Origin: Imbricaverruca yamaguchii
Taxonomy: Eukaryota; Arthropoda; Thecostraca; Neoverrucidae
Length of the DNA stretch: 64,000 nt
NCBI GenBank assembly: GCA_034440575.1
Contig: JAOTOL010001560.1
Location: 1,654,001 to 1,718,000 of the forward strand
Direction: 5' to 3'
Shown: positions 52,001 to 61,074 of the stretch, piece by piece
How positions within the stretch are numbered: position 1 is the stretch's first letter
How the letters are laid out: every line of letters begins with the position of its first letter
Translations under genes and position numbers: made by a program
Notes under the pieces: generated by a model
What the model saw: only the letters and a program-made list of their open reading frames with translations
Database searches by the model: none
What the model was told of the DNA's origin: nothing

Positions 52001-55000
52001 AAAAGCATTTGCCGTATTTTTCCCCGCTATGTGTATTGCAATAAATAGAGCCTATTTTCCATGTTGGTATTCGATTGCTGGTACCTTAGCCTGGACTCAC
52101 GATAACTGAATAGATATCAGCTGATTTCTGAGTCGTGTTCTTCTGGAGAGTAGTTGTCGCGACAGTATGTTCAATAATGGGGATGAACGCTTGTCGTATT
52201 CGTGATTCTGGGGTGTGGAGGTTCTTCGAGTCATCGACCACAGGCAAAAAAAAGAAAACTTAATAGTTCATTTCAGTGTAAAATACAAAGGAGCATTTCT
52301 ACATTTTTATACACATGTGACTCGTGTCTAGCAGCGCAATCTTAACGAAGAGATTCCCATAATTCGGCACGATCACTGTGCGGTTGCAAATATGTTTTGG
52401 CCATGTTTGACAAAGGGCTGCAGATCTGCTTCCCGTGATGAAAACGACAGGTAATCACGAGCGAGCTTGACGCCCAAGCGGGTACAGTCCCCTATATATA
52501 TATTCTATCCCGCGATAGTTAATCTGACATTGCGTGAGAAAACAATGTACGACCTCCAATATGCCAGGAGGTGCTGAGTTTACATAAAAAACAACGTTAG
52601 GGATTATGCTATACTTAGAGCAATATAGCATAATCCCTAACGTTGCTTTTGAGGGAAACTCAGCACCTCCTGGTATATTGAAGGTCGTACATTTCTTCTC
52701 ACGCAGTGTCTAAAACCCAGGAGCACTGAAGAGCCATTCTTCGTTGCATTAAACAATGGTTAATCTGAGCAGCCCGGAACTGGCCGACAGTCCCGCATTT
52801 GAAACCGTAATACCGTACTTTGTTGTTTCTGCAGCTTTTATCACTCTATTTTCTCCACACCGGGTCCGGTTTGTTCTTACATTATTTTCCTATTTTATTC
52901 TCAATATTCTTCCCTAAATATATGCTCAAAGAGAGAGGGTCGCCACAGCATTTCCGTTTGCTGTCAGCTTTCAACAGAATTTGCACTATTATTATTTATA
53001 TATACACAATTTATTAATAACTTTATATCATACTATATAAATAACAAACATAATGTCGTCCGCCCAGAATGGTACTCGAAAGTGCATTGGATATAGTGCT
53101 TTATTTCCATCTGGGATCTAATTTCACTCCCATGGAGTCATGACACTTGTCACTATCCCCTTTTCCTTTTAGTTACTTCTTAATGCAATTCGGTGAAAGT
53201 AATCACTTTACCTCTGCATATACGCCTGAAGGTTTGAAGAATAAGGACTGTCTGTATACGTATTTCAAGGCAATTCGTATGCGATTAGATTCAACGGAGA
53301 TTCGGCTGCACTAAGCATTAACCACTTCCCTTTTTTTCTCACCCAGCTCCCTCGCACGCACCATAAAATGGTCTTCACTAAGTTAATGTGGAAGACGATT
53401 GAGCATATGAGAAGTAATACGTAACCGCTTTTACGCAGTATTTGCCTATCCACCTCTATAATTGACTGGCGGACGGCTGTGCTTTCCGGCACTGACAGAC
53501 TCACATTCGACCCCACTAGGACCGTTCCCAGCGGACTAGCTTGCGTGGTGTGATTTCTGACGATGTCCGAAAGACGTTACATGCTACGACCACAATTAAT
53601 ACTTGAGTTAATTATCCGCATAATTAGCTGCGTGCCCTTTGGATGTAGGATGGATGCAGGCGGGGGGCATTGGTATATGTGCCCCCATAGAAAGGTGGAA
53701 TCACAGGTCGGGAACGGCCTGGTTTTGCACCTTTCCATACCGTCCGAGCCTTCAGGAAAGCTCAAGTGCCCCTTCACCTCGCTCAACGGATTTGCCAGCC
53801 AAAGTCGCTTCTTTCAGAGGGAAAGGAGCTCTTTTGAGACGAAAAGGTCCCCTACAGTATGCTCGGGCGCACCGCTCACCCACCACACAAACACAGCTAT
53901 GTTTTCCGCCGAAGATTCGGATGTGACCTGGTGATGTAGTTGTGATGATTCACTTTACTCCCTGCCTCTCCATCGCATTGAATCTCCATCTAGCCCTAGC
54001 TCCGTTGAGCTGGCTTAGGCGGAGGTGCTCCGGCCACCAGACAAGCACGTGTTCGTGTGTGCGCAGAACAAATCAAGGAGCGATGCGCTAACAAAGCGCC
54101 AACAAAGCAATGTGCTAACAAAGCGTCAACCAAAGCAATGTGCTAACAAAACGCGAACTAAAGCAATGCGCTTGCAAAGCGCGCTAACCAAAGCAATACG
54201 CCAACAGAGTGCTGACAAAACAATGCGCTTGCAAAGCGCTAGCAAAACAATGCGCTAGCAAAGTATTAAAACAGTGCGCTAGCAAAGCGGCAGCAGTATG
54301 GCTGCAAATCTTCGGCATTGATCAGAATACGACGGTCGATTGTTCCATGGTGGACTTGATTAATGCTTCAGATTACTAAGGAAGAAGCGTCAACGTGGCG
54401 GCAACTGTGCTCGGCTGTTGGCGACACACGGAGAAGCCATGACCTGTGATGTGACTGTGTGTCATGGCACCATGGCACCATCATAAGTGATATGACATGA
54501 CCGATTTGCCCCGCATCGTTGTGCGGTGGCGGGGTCGGTCTCGGCTCGTGCCGCCATACTCGCGGGCCGGCGCTGCTCGTAAGGCTGGCGACAGTACCTG
54601 CGGCCGCCCGACCGCAATCAGAGTGGAACCGCAATTTGCCGGCGACCGACTTCGGCGGTGGTGTCTGTACAACGTGAGAATGAAACCACACGAGTCCGAT
54701 TTTTGCAGACGCAGCCAGCACAAATCCTAGCAGCGGAAGCAGGTACGACCGCGGTCGGCAATTCGGCTCAGAGCATTGAGAAATTTGATATGTTTGCACT
54801 ATACTCGACAGTGGAGCCGGATTTCAGGAATGATGTCACCAACTCGTAAATAAGCGTATTGAAAACCAATGCGCTTCAGTGAAAATAAGTTGCGCCCTGG
54901 CAAAAGTTGGCTCATTCGTGGGATATTGTGCACGTATTCAAAACAGAAAATTTTGGACTTTTTCAATATAAACTTGAAGAAGCATAGTGCGAGCATTCAC

Positions 55001-58000
55001 TGTTTGGTCCAAATGAAAAATGGGAAGTCGAAATATCCAAAAAAATCTCATCTATGTTTCAATACTAAGCATTCCTCGGGATGCACAATTTTGGCCACTG
55101 CATACCCACGAAAACGTACGTGAAAGCACAGTGCTGAATATTAGTGCCTTTCTCGATTGCCACTTCTTAACATGCCCAAAATTGCATATGCTTGAGTGAT
55201 CTTTACATTCATGCATTGCATTCATGCTCAGTAATGCAATTAATATCATCATACGCATCTAAAGCTCAAATCCAACAACCAAATCATGAAATTACCCACG
55301 TGGCACGGCATGTCTGATCTCTGTGCTTCCCGTGCACCAATCCTCGTCTCATGTTTTAACACGTAATTTGCCTTCCATTATAAGTGGCCGCAACAAATAA
55401 AAATTCAGTCATGATGTAATTTAGGGGCACATTGGCTGCATATGTTATATAGCTCAGTCATGATAGATAGCGTTCTTAACATTCAACATTTTAATCAAAT
55501 CAACGCCATTTTTGGGGGCCGTAAGCTAGCAACACCTGATAAGTATCTCAGGTGGCTGAACATCAACCATGCCTTCATTCACCATACAAATACACATTTA
55601 TTTCTGAGGTCCGGCCAGATGCACACGCCATCAATGCATTTCTGCTGCCTTGGCTGAGCGGCAGAAATGGGATTATGATGATGGGTATTATGGGATGATC
55701 ACCAGCCTGGCTACCAGGCTGGTGATCATCCGATAAAACTAAGAAAATGACGTACTGATGACCGGCTTCTTTTGTGAAGGATAAAATACCAATAGCTGTT
55801 GCCATGTCAAATGGTTCAATGTTACCAAATGTAGAATAATAGCGCATATTTAGGTCAGCTAGTTTTTTTATCGCTGAGATTGTTAGTTACACTATTGTAT
55901 TTATCAGACATTTATTTCATGCATCTTTAATTATCTATTTAATTATCTCTAGCTACCGAAAATAAGATTAAAATGCAGCTTAGTTGTTACGAAAACTTGA
56001 TAGTATGTTGGTGTTTGTTTCACTATTTCCACCCATCAAAAATCAGAATGGATAGGAAAATCGGTTCATGGCTTAACATAACCCGTGATATCCTGTCCAG
56101 CTAACAAAATTTCACCCTCAGTGACATGGGTCACACATGTAAATGACCTTGAATGACCTTGGAATAGGAAAAGACAATGTCAGAATATCAATCCAGATAT
56201 TTACTAGCCTAACTTCCCGCATAATGTGCAGCTTTATGACACAATGCTATGCCGAGATGCGGTAATCCGCGATTTTATTCAAACGAAACGTGGTTGGTCG
56301 GAGTTGTTCCTCTTGATGCCGTTATGGCTCCGCGACCCGATATGACTTACCAAAAATGATTACCACCAGATACGAAAAAACACCTCAAATAGCATAGCAG
56401 ATTGCATTGGGTCCTGTTTAGGGGTTCCGAAACTATCCGCGAAAAACCGTGGGGTGGGGTCGGGGTGAGGTGCATCAGCCCCCCCCCCACCCCCTCCACT
56501 GACGAGGGGTAAAAGTACATCGACACATAGGTTTTTCACGTCACTTTTCACATTACATCTACACACAGGTTCAGCTGTGTTTTTCATGCCCTCGTGTCCA
56601 CAACGTAGATCGATAATCATCTGAATACCACAGTCATGCATGAAGACACTTCTGGCTGTGACCACACCTATGCCCCGCTCCTGGCCTAAACTGAGGTGCT
56701 TCACATGCTTGCATTTGTATGCTTAGCTATTGCACTGCTTTATGCTCGATGGTAGCGTATTAAGAGCATTGTGCGATCTGCACGCGAATCGTCTCCTCCC
56801 CCGTCTCGGTTCGGGTCTTCAGCATGGTTGAAGTGGCTCAGCATACGTCTGTTGAAGTGGCCAAGCAGATATGCTTAAAGTGACCCAGCAGACTATGCTG
56901 GAAGTGGTCCAGAATGTCATGGCTGCAGTGACCCAACAGACCATGTTTAAAGTGACTGGGCATACCATGGTTGAAGTTGACCAACAGACCATGTTTAAAG
57001 GGACCCAACACGCCATGCTTGAAATGTCCAACAGGTCATCCTTGAAGTGACTCAAGATATGCATTTATTGGCCCAATAGATCATGTTTTCGGCTTAGCAG
57101 CCTGCGTCTGAACAGACCCAAATAGGCCATGTTTTAGGTTGACTGAAGCCAGCCTGAAGGTAATTGAATGAAGACGATGTCTGACTCGCCAGCATGCACA
57201 CATGTAGCTTCATTTCCGCCGTTAGATGTCCATAAAAACTCCAGATGCCAATCATCGAAGATGGAAATGATGCGCTAATTTGTGCATATATGATTTGTGT
57301 ACGATCACACATTCGCTACGAGTTCAGCTTTGGACAGCGTCCAGTTCAACATTATCCGCAAATGGAGAATTAATAGCGCATATTTAAGGTCAGCTAGATA
57401 TTACCTGAGATTGATATAATTACACTTGGTAATGTCAGTGAAGGATGACAGGAAAACATGTTGGATTCAGCATCATGTATCTTTACTTTCAATTGTGCAA
57501 TTCCATCAAATCTTACAAATTTGGTTCAATATGAGATGTCTGAGGAGACTATGAACACCATTGTGCATCATACCCAGGCGCTCGCCCCGTGTCCCAGACT
57601 CGCTCACTGGGACTGCCTGGAAGAGTCCAACATTCCCCGTATGTCGTAATCCAACAAATTCTCCCTACCATGGTCCAACAGATCCTGCCTGACGTGGACC
57701 ATCAGATCATGTCTGGGAGGGTCCAACCTGTCCCAACCAGACCTGCTGGAGTCTTCACCTGGTCGAAGGTGTCGCCCTTTTCCCCAGACCCCACCTGCTG
57801 GAGCCTCACCTGGTCGAAGGTGTCGCCCTTCTCCGGGACCCCACCTGGTGGAGCCTACCTTGGTCGAAGGTGTCGCCCTTGTCCCGGACCCCACCTGCTG
57901 GAGCCTAACCTGGTCGAAGGTGCCGCCCTTGTCCCAGACCCCACCTGCTGGAGCCTCACCTGGTCGAAGGTGTCGCCCTTGTCCAAGACCCCACCTGCTG

Positions 58001-58864
58001 GAGCCTCACCTGGTCGAAGATGTCGCCCTTGTCCGGGACCCCACCTGCTGGAGCCTCGCCTGGTCGAAGGTGTCGCCCTTGTCCCAGACCCCACCTGGTG
58101 GAGCCTCACTTGGTCGAAGGTGTCGCCCGTGTCCCAGACCCCACCTGCTGGAGCCTCGCCTGGTCGAAGGTGTCGCCCTTGTCCCGGACCCCACCTGCTG
58201 GAGCCTCACCTGGTCGAAGGTGTCGCCCTTGTCCCGGACCCCACCTGCTGGAGCCTCACCTGGTCGAAGGTGTCGCCTGTGTGCCAGAGTGCGTTGCGCA
58301 TCATCTGGCCGGGACCCGAGTTGGAGTTGACCACCTTCAGCTGGATGCCGGGCTCGGCCACGGCCCGGAACGGCGTCGCTTGCCAGTACGTCTGCGTGTT
58401 CTTCTTCCACATCACCGTGTAGAACTTCTTGTTGTCCTGGTAACTGCGGGCGCGCCGTAGCCGTCGGTACAGCGGTCAGCGACACCGCGTCGCAGCACCG
58501 ACACGTGGCACACAACACCGACACGTGGCACACACCACCTGCACGTGGTACACAGCACCGACACGTGGTACACAGCACCGACACGTGGCACACACCACCG
58601 GCACGTGGTACACAGCACCGACACGTGGTACACACCACCGGCACGTGGTACACAGCACCGACACGTGGCACGACAGTTGATTGATTATTTGTGCTTAAAG
58701 GCGCGCCAACTACAAGGTCATTTAGCGCCCATGGCACGTCAGTCAAACAGATAAATGGCCACGTATTACACGGTACCTGAATACAAAGCCAACGTAGTCA
58801 TCGTCGATCTCGGTGTCGACAAAGAACGTTCCCTCAAAGTCGACGCCGGAGAACTTGTGGAAGC
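45910..58864 (-). CDS. Tsp: thrombospondin, C-terminal exons (gene 5' incomplete in window)
   Basis: Five exons (58777-58864, 58260-58443, 48396-48509, 47774-47897, 45910-46043) join with consistent phases and GT-AG introns into about 214 residues ending in a stop. They match the thrombospondin C-terminal domain throughout: [20 protein letters not shown], then [75 protein letters not shown] and CNDDVP. Thrombospondins are secreted, calcium-binding, oligomeric matrix glycoproteins; this jelly-roll domain binds cells and matrix. The tail after YRCN is of the pentameric (COMP-like) class. The EGF and type 3 repeat exons are not seen and should lie at higher coordinates. The 9.75 kb intron between the second and third exons is rich in repeats. 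Confidence 0.96.
46044..46680. repeat. 72 bp and 30 bp tandem repeats derived from the thrombospondin terminal-exon acceptor
   Basis: On the minus strand the unit carries CTGTCCTCAG|ATGACGTGCG, a near copy of the real acceptor CTGTCCGCAG|ATGACGTGCC at 46043/46044. Units of about 72 bp contain two such sites (four copies, to about 46345). They pass into diverged 30-36 bp units and then five near-identical 30 bp units (46540-46680) with the core GACGCACGCCATCTGGAGAC. Confidence 0.93.
47774..47897 (-). CDS. Tsp: thrombospondin exon: [18 protein letters not shown]
   Basis: Reads [19 protein letters not shown] and [19 protein letters not shown] followed by RCN, the end of the lectin-like C-terminal domain with its FSQE motif and closing cysteine. 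Acceptor is TTCTAG|GGC and donor AACG|GTACGC. One base is carried into the terminal exon. Confidence 0.96.
48060..48395. repeat. degenerate tandem repeat downstream of the thrombospondin 114 bp exon donor
   Basis: Diverged units of roughly 30-45 bp around TGTGAGGCATGCACCAGTGCC run up to the donor at 48395/48396. The units share the GTGAGG/GTAC-like context but are too diverged to give a consensus by eye. Confidence 0.6.
48396..48509 (-). CDS. Tsp: thrombospondin exon: [21 protein letters not shown]
   Basis: Thirty-eight codons in phase 0 at both ends, reading [19 protein letters not shown] and [19 protein letters not shown]. These are diagnostic thrombospondin C-terminal motifs. Acceptor is TGTTCAG|GTT and donor TACGAG|GTACTC. 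Confidence 0.96.
49400..49578 (-). mobile_element. tRNA-like SINE (family C)
   Basis: On the minus strand GCCCCGGTAGCTCAGTTGGT and, about 65 bases later, CAGGGTTCGAGTCGC give clear box A and box B. The anticodon stem and acceptor stem do not pair, and a tRNA-unrelated GC-rich body follows, so it is read as a SINE head and not a functional tRNA. Confidence 0.7.
50674..50831 (+). mobile_element. tRNA-derived SINE (family B), second copy
   Basis: Nearly identical in layout to the 5.2 kb copy: GGGGACGAGTAGCCAAGGGG, GGGTTCGAGTCTCACCTGTC and CATGACTCAACGGTCGACG. CAGTTGGTTGYGGC flanks it at 50660-50673 and 50832-50845. Confidence 0.9.
51030..51750. repeat. 46 bp minisatellite (about 16 copies) in the large thrombospondin intron
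   Basis: The unit contains ACCGTCTGGTCGGGCAGATG and GAAACCCACCGCGACCAAG. Spacing of 46 bases is clear from 51035 on, with occasional 45 bp units lacking one G. It lies in the 9.75 kb intron, about 200 bases after a SINE. Confidence 0.93.
52526..52710. repeat. 185 bp near-perfect palindrome (foldback element or hairpin)
   Basis: The left arm starts GACATTGCGTGAG and contains GTACGACCTCCAATATGCCA, CAGGAGGTGCTGAGTTT and AACGTTAGGGATTATGCTAT. The right arm repeats these in inverted order. The loop is about 10 bases near 52610-52620. The arms differ by a few substitutions and small indels. It may be a foldback MITE; a transcribed hairpin is possible. Confidence 0.92.
54065..54295. repeat. degenerate repeat of ACAAAGCAATGCGCTAAC
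   Basis: About ten loosely conserved units of roughly 20 bases (GCTAACAAAGC, AAAGCAATGCGC) in the large thrombospondin intron. Confidence 0.7.
55693..55731. repeat. perfect 18 bp inverted repeat, 3-base loop
   Basis: GGATGATCACCAGCCTGG, CTA, CCAGGCTGGTGATCATCC. Perfect pairing over 18 bp in otherwise plain intronic sequence. Confidence 0.95.
56820..57735. repeat. degenerate about 30 bp repeat (ACCATGTTTAAAGTGACCCAACAG)
   Basis: Diverged units such as CCATGGTTGAAGTGACCCA and AACAGACCATG run from 56820 to about 57130 and resume at 57650-57735. They lie just distal to the donor-derived 50 bp array. Confidence 0.65.
57760..58310. repeat. 50 bp minisatellite (11 copies) derived from a thrombospondin splice donor
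   Basis: The 10-mer TGGTCGAAGG recurs at 57760, 57811, 57861, 57911, 57961, 58011 (one mismatch), 58061, 58111, 58161, 58211 and 58261. The last of these is the real exon end (minus-strand CCTTCGACCAG|GTGAGG). Several intronic copies keep a GT donor, others have GC or lost it. The period of 50 is not a multiple of three. Confidence 0.96.
58260..58443 (-). CDS. Tsp: thrombospondin exon: [15 protein letters not shown]...[11 protein letters not shown]
   Basis: Reads [38 protein letters not shown] and [21 protein letters not shown] in sequence. Acceptor is CCCGCAG|T; the donor is GACCAG|GTGAGG at 58259/58260. Codons are strongly GC-rich at third positions. The last 18 bases of the exon plus the donor are the founder of an eleven-copy 50 bp tandem array downstream. 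Reading through the first donor meets TGA inside the second repeated donor, so only the first donor keeps the domain intact. Confidence 0.96.
58495..58672. repeat. 20 bp minisatellite in the first thrombospondin intron
   Basis: About nine copies of a 20 bp unit around CACCGACACGTGGTACACAG, with alternating C/G variants. On the minus strand the unit GTGCTGTGTACCACGTGCC resembles the real donor sequence GTACCGTGTAATACGTGGCC at 58776, from which it is separated by an interspersed repeat fragment. Confidence 0.85.
58677..58730 (+). repeat. interspersed repeat fragment, second copy
   Basis: TTGATTATTTGTGCTTAAAGG and ACTACAAGGTCATTTAGCG match 33898-33950 in the same orientation. It lies between the thrombospondin donor at 58776 and the 20 bp array. 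Confidence 0.6.
58777..58864 (-). CDS. Tsp: thrombospondin exon: [21 protein letters not shown]
   Basis: Reads [14 protein letters not shown] and [14 protein letters not shown], a near-invariant part of the thrombospondin C-terminal domain. Acceptor is TTTTCAG|GC and donor TTCAG|GTACCG. Two bases of a Ser codon pass to the next exon. Confidence 0.95.
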
Positions 58865-59602
58865 CTGAAAACGGAAGTGTTCGGTGAGAAGTTGCGAACT
58901 GTTCTTCAGATCCACCACGTGCGTGTGCTCTCGAGAAGATTGTCTCAGGGGCAGGGGGAGTTTATTATTTCATCATATTATATTATTTTAGGGATACTTA
59001 AAACTTTAAGAATAGTATAAGAACGAAAAAAATTAAAACATGGCAAAGTCAACGTGATTCACATCGTTCTGCTTCATTTTTCTCCATTTGACCTGGATTC
59101 AAATCATGGAGGTTTTTATTTGGGTAATGCTTCAGCTGTGTTCAAGTGTGAGTACAAACACAGAGTACTGCTTAATTTTCCTATATAGCCCACCCCAATC
59201 CACAGAATAACCAAATATTACCAAGCAGCCATAAGCAGTGCATATCAAGTCGGGACAGTTAAAGCACTAGAAAACCTATATTTATAGTGTATCGCTTTGA
59301 TTGTCTCAAAATTTCTGAATTAATATATACAAAAGGGTGTCTGAAATAATATTTTCTTTCTTAACAATGCTCGCAATTTGAATTAACACCACTGAGCGAC
59401 ACAAAACGACGCTTGAGTACCTGATGTTGAACATGATTCAAGACGTGGATCTAAACTGCATCGGGTTAGTGTAAACAGTACACGCGAGTGCGTTCACGTC
59501 TGGTATGCGAGACTCCCACGACCGTCCCGGCGGTCACGATATTGTTGCCTTTCGACGGCGCTCCGTCCGAAAGGCAACAACGTCCGACAGTCGGCGGGCG
59601 GT
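58865..59602. other. thrombospondin intron start, no exon recognised
   Basis: AT-rich until 59460, then GC-rich with the 17 bp hairpin. The exon joining at 58864 (must end in a single G) was not found here. Confidence 0.5.
59542..59580. repeat. 17 bp inverted repeat, 4-base loop
   Basis: TTGTTGCCTTTCGACGG, CGCT, CCGTC(C)GAAAGGCAACAA, one unpaired C. It lies in the GC-rich flank of the 25 bp minisatellite. Confidence 0.9.
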
Positions 59603-60183
59603 CCGGACGGCAGTGTGTACCGGGTACCACGCGCTACCGGTCAGGCTACCGCCACCGGCATCCGGCCAGGCTACCGCCACCGGCATCCGGCCAAGCTACC
59701 GCCACCGGCATCCGGCCAAGCTACCGCCACCGGCATCCGGCCAGGCTACCGCCACCGGCATCCGGCCAGGCTACCGCCACCGGCATCCGGCCAGGCTACC
59801 GCCACCGGCATCCGGCCAAGCTACCGCCACCGGCATCCGGCCAGGCTACCGCCACCGGCATCCGGCCAGGCTACCGCCACCAGCATCCGGCCAGGCTACC
59901 GCCACCGGCATCCGGCCAGGCTACTGCCACCGGCATCCGGCCAGGCTACCGCCACCGGCATCCGGCCAGGCTACCGTCACCGGCATCCGGCCAGGCTACC
60001 GCCACCGGCATCCGGCCAGGCTACCGCCACCGGCATCCCGCCACGCTACCGCCACGGGCATCTGACCAGGCTACCGCCACCGGCATCCGGCCAGGGTACC
60101 GCCACCGGCATCCGGCCAGGCTGGCGAACACTTGTCCGGTGGCGGTGTGTACCGGGTGCCACGCGCCAACGGTCGGGCTACCG
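59603..60183. repeat. 25 bp minisatellite (about 19 copies) with a duplicated flank
   Basis: The unit is GCTACCGCCACCGGCATCCG plus GCCAG, highly homogeneous from about 59645 to 60120. A flanking segment of about 45 bp (GTGTACCGGGTRCCACGCGC and neighbours) is present on both sides, at about 59610 and 60142. Three-frame open reading arises from lack of stops and is not taken as coding. Confidence 0.93.
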
Positions 60184-60237
60184 CCACAGGCATCCGGTTC
60201 GGGCGAGTTGACCCATGTTTGAATCTCGGAGTTGCGG
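60182..60237 (-). CDS. weak candidate for the next upstream thrombospondin exon
   Basis: A 56 bp segment with a possible acceptor (GTCAG|C) and donor (GGCG|GTAGCC) reads RNSEIQTWVNSPEPDACG. Thrombospondins have an 'EI.QT.NSDPGLAVG' segment directly before the GVDFEGTFF exon, and the donor phase (one G) is the one required. The match is poor compared with the near-perfect match of the other exons, so this may be chance. The 25 bp minisatellite to its left is built from its donor-side sequence. Confidence 0.18.
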
Positions 60238-61069
60238 CTGACGGCGCACACAGTGGTGACTCCACGTAAAAACTGGCCAAAAACCACAGCCGCCAAAGCA
60301 TGCTAATTACAGGGACGATTTTTTGTGTCACCTGAAAAGCTTCACAATTGAGCATGGACGGCTAAAAGGTTTGAAGGTAATGACGATAATCCCAGCTCTC
60401 GCTTTCCATTTCACTAACCAGGATTCTTAGAATGCGTCTTACATGTGTTGGTTGTGAAACTTCACAGCATTTGCACACATTGGAATAGTTCGTTTCTCGC
60501 ACGTGTAATGTTGTTCGTCTTTGTGGACTTGTTGCTGTGTTAAGCTGTAGACAAATTTGCCATCAAAGCTATATGACCTGGTCTGCTCCAGACATCTGTT
60601 GATGCAATGACACCGTGAAATGACACTACAAAATAGTATATGACTGTATTTCCGGCCAGATGCTGTTCCTTCAGTTATGTTAGTGTGCGGCGGCTGCACC
60701 GGCACCGGTCTACCCCTCCGCGCACATGCGCGAGAGAGGGGAGAGACGGGACGACTTTGGTAGGCAGCGAACATAGTGCGTGGAGTTACATAGTGCGCAT
60801 GCAGGCATGTTGAAGACTTGCAATCATTGTGTAGTTTATGCGGTTTTCTAGCCTGGCTCCATAGCATGTGTGCACGGTGTCCCAATACAAGTGGCGTGGA
60901 TTTCAAATAAACTATGCTATGACCCATTAAGCTGGGTTCGGCAACCTTTTCAATATCCGACATCGACCAACAGTTCGGGGACATGAACTTACCTGTTGAA
61001 TCGCCCCATCAGATGCTAAATTCAGCTGTCTTCGCTTGCCAAATAAAAGCAAAAGGTTTCCGTTTTGAC
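60238..61069. other. no gene recognised
   Basis: An open minus-strand frame (60439-60984, 181 codons) shows no motif and is probably chance. GGGTTCGGCAACCTTTTC at 60932 resembles the terminal sequence of some hAT elements, but no partner end was found. Confidence 0.4.
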
Positions 61070-61074
61070 AGCAG

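Larger units (their letters stand above)
52711..56819. other. large thrombospondin intron, no further exon recognised
   Basis: AT-rich sequence with one degenerate repeat (54.1-54.3 kb), one 18 bp hairpin (55.7 kb) and a poly-C/G-rich patch at 56440-56500. The flanking exons are in phase with each other (phase 0), so no additional exon is required. Confidence 0.6.
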
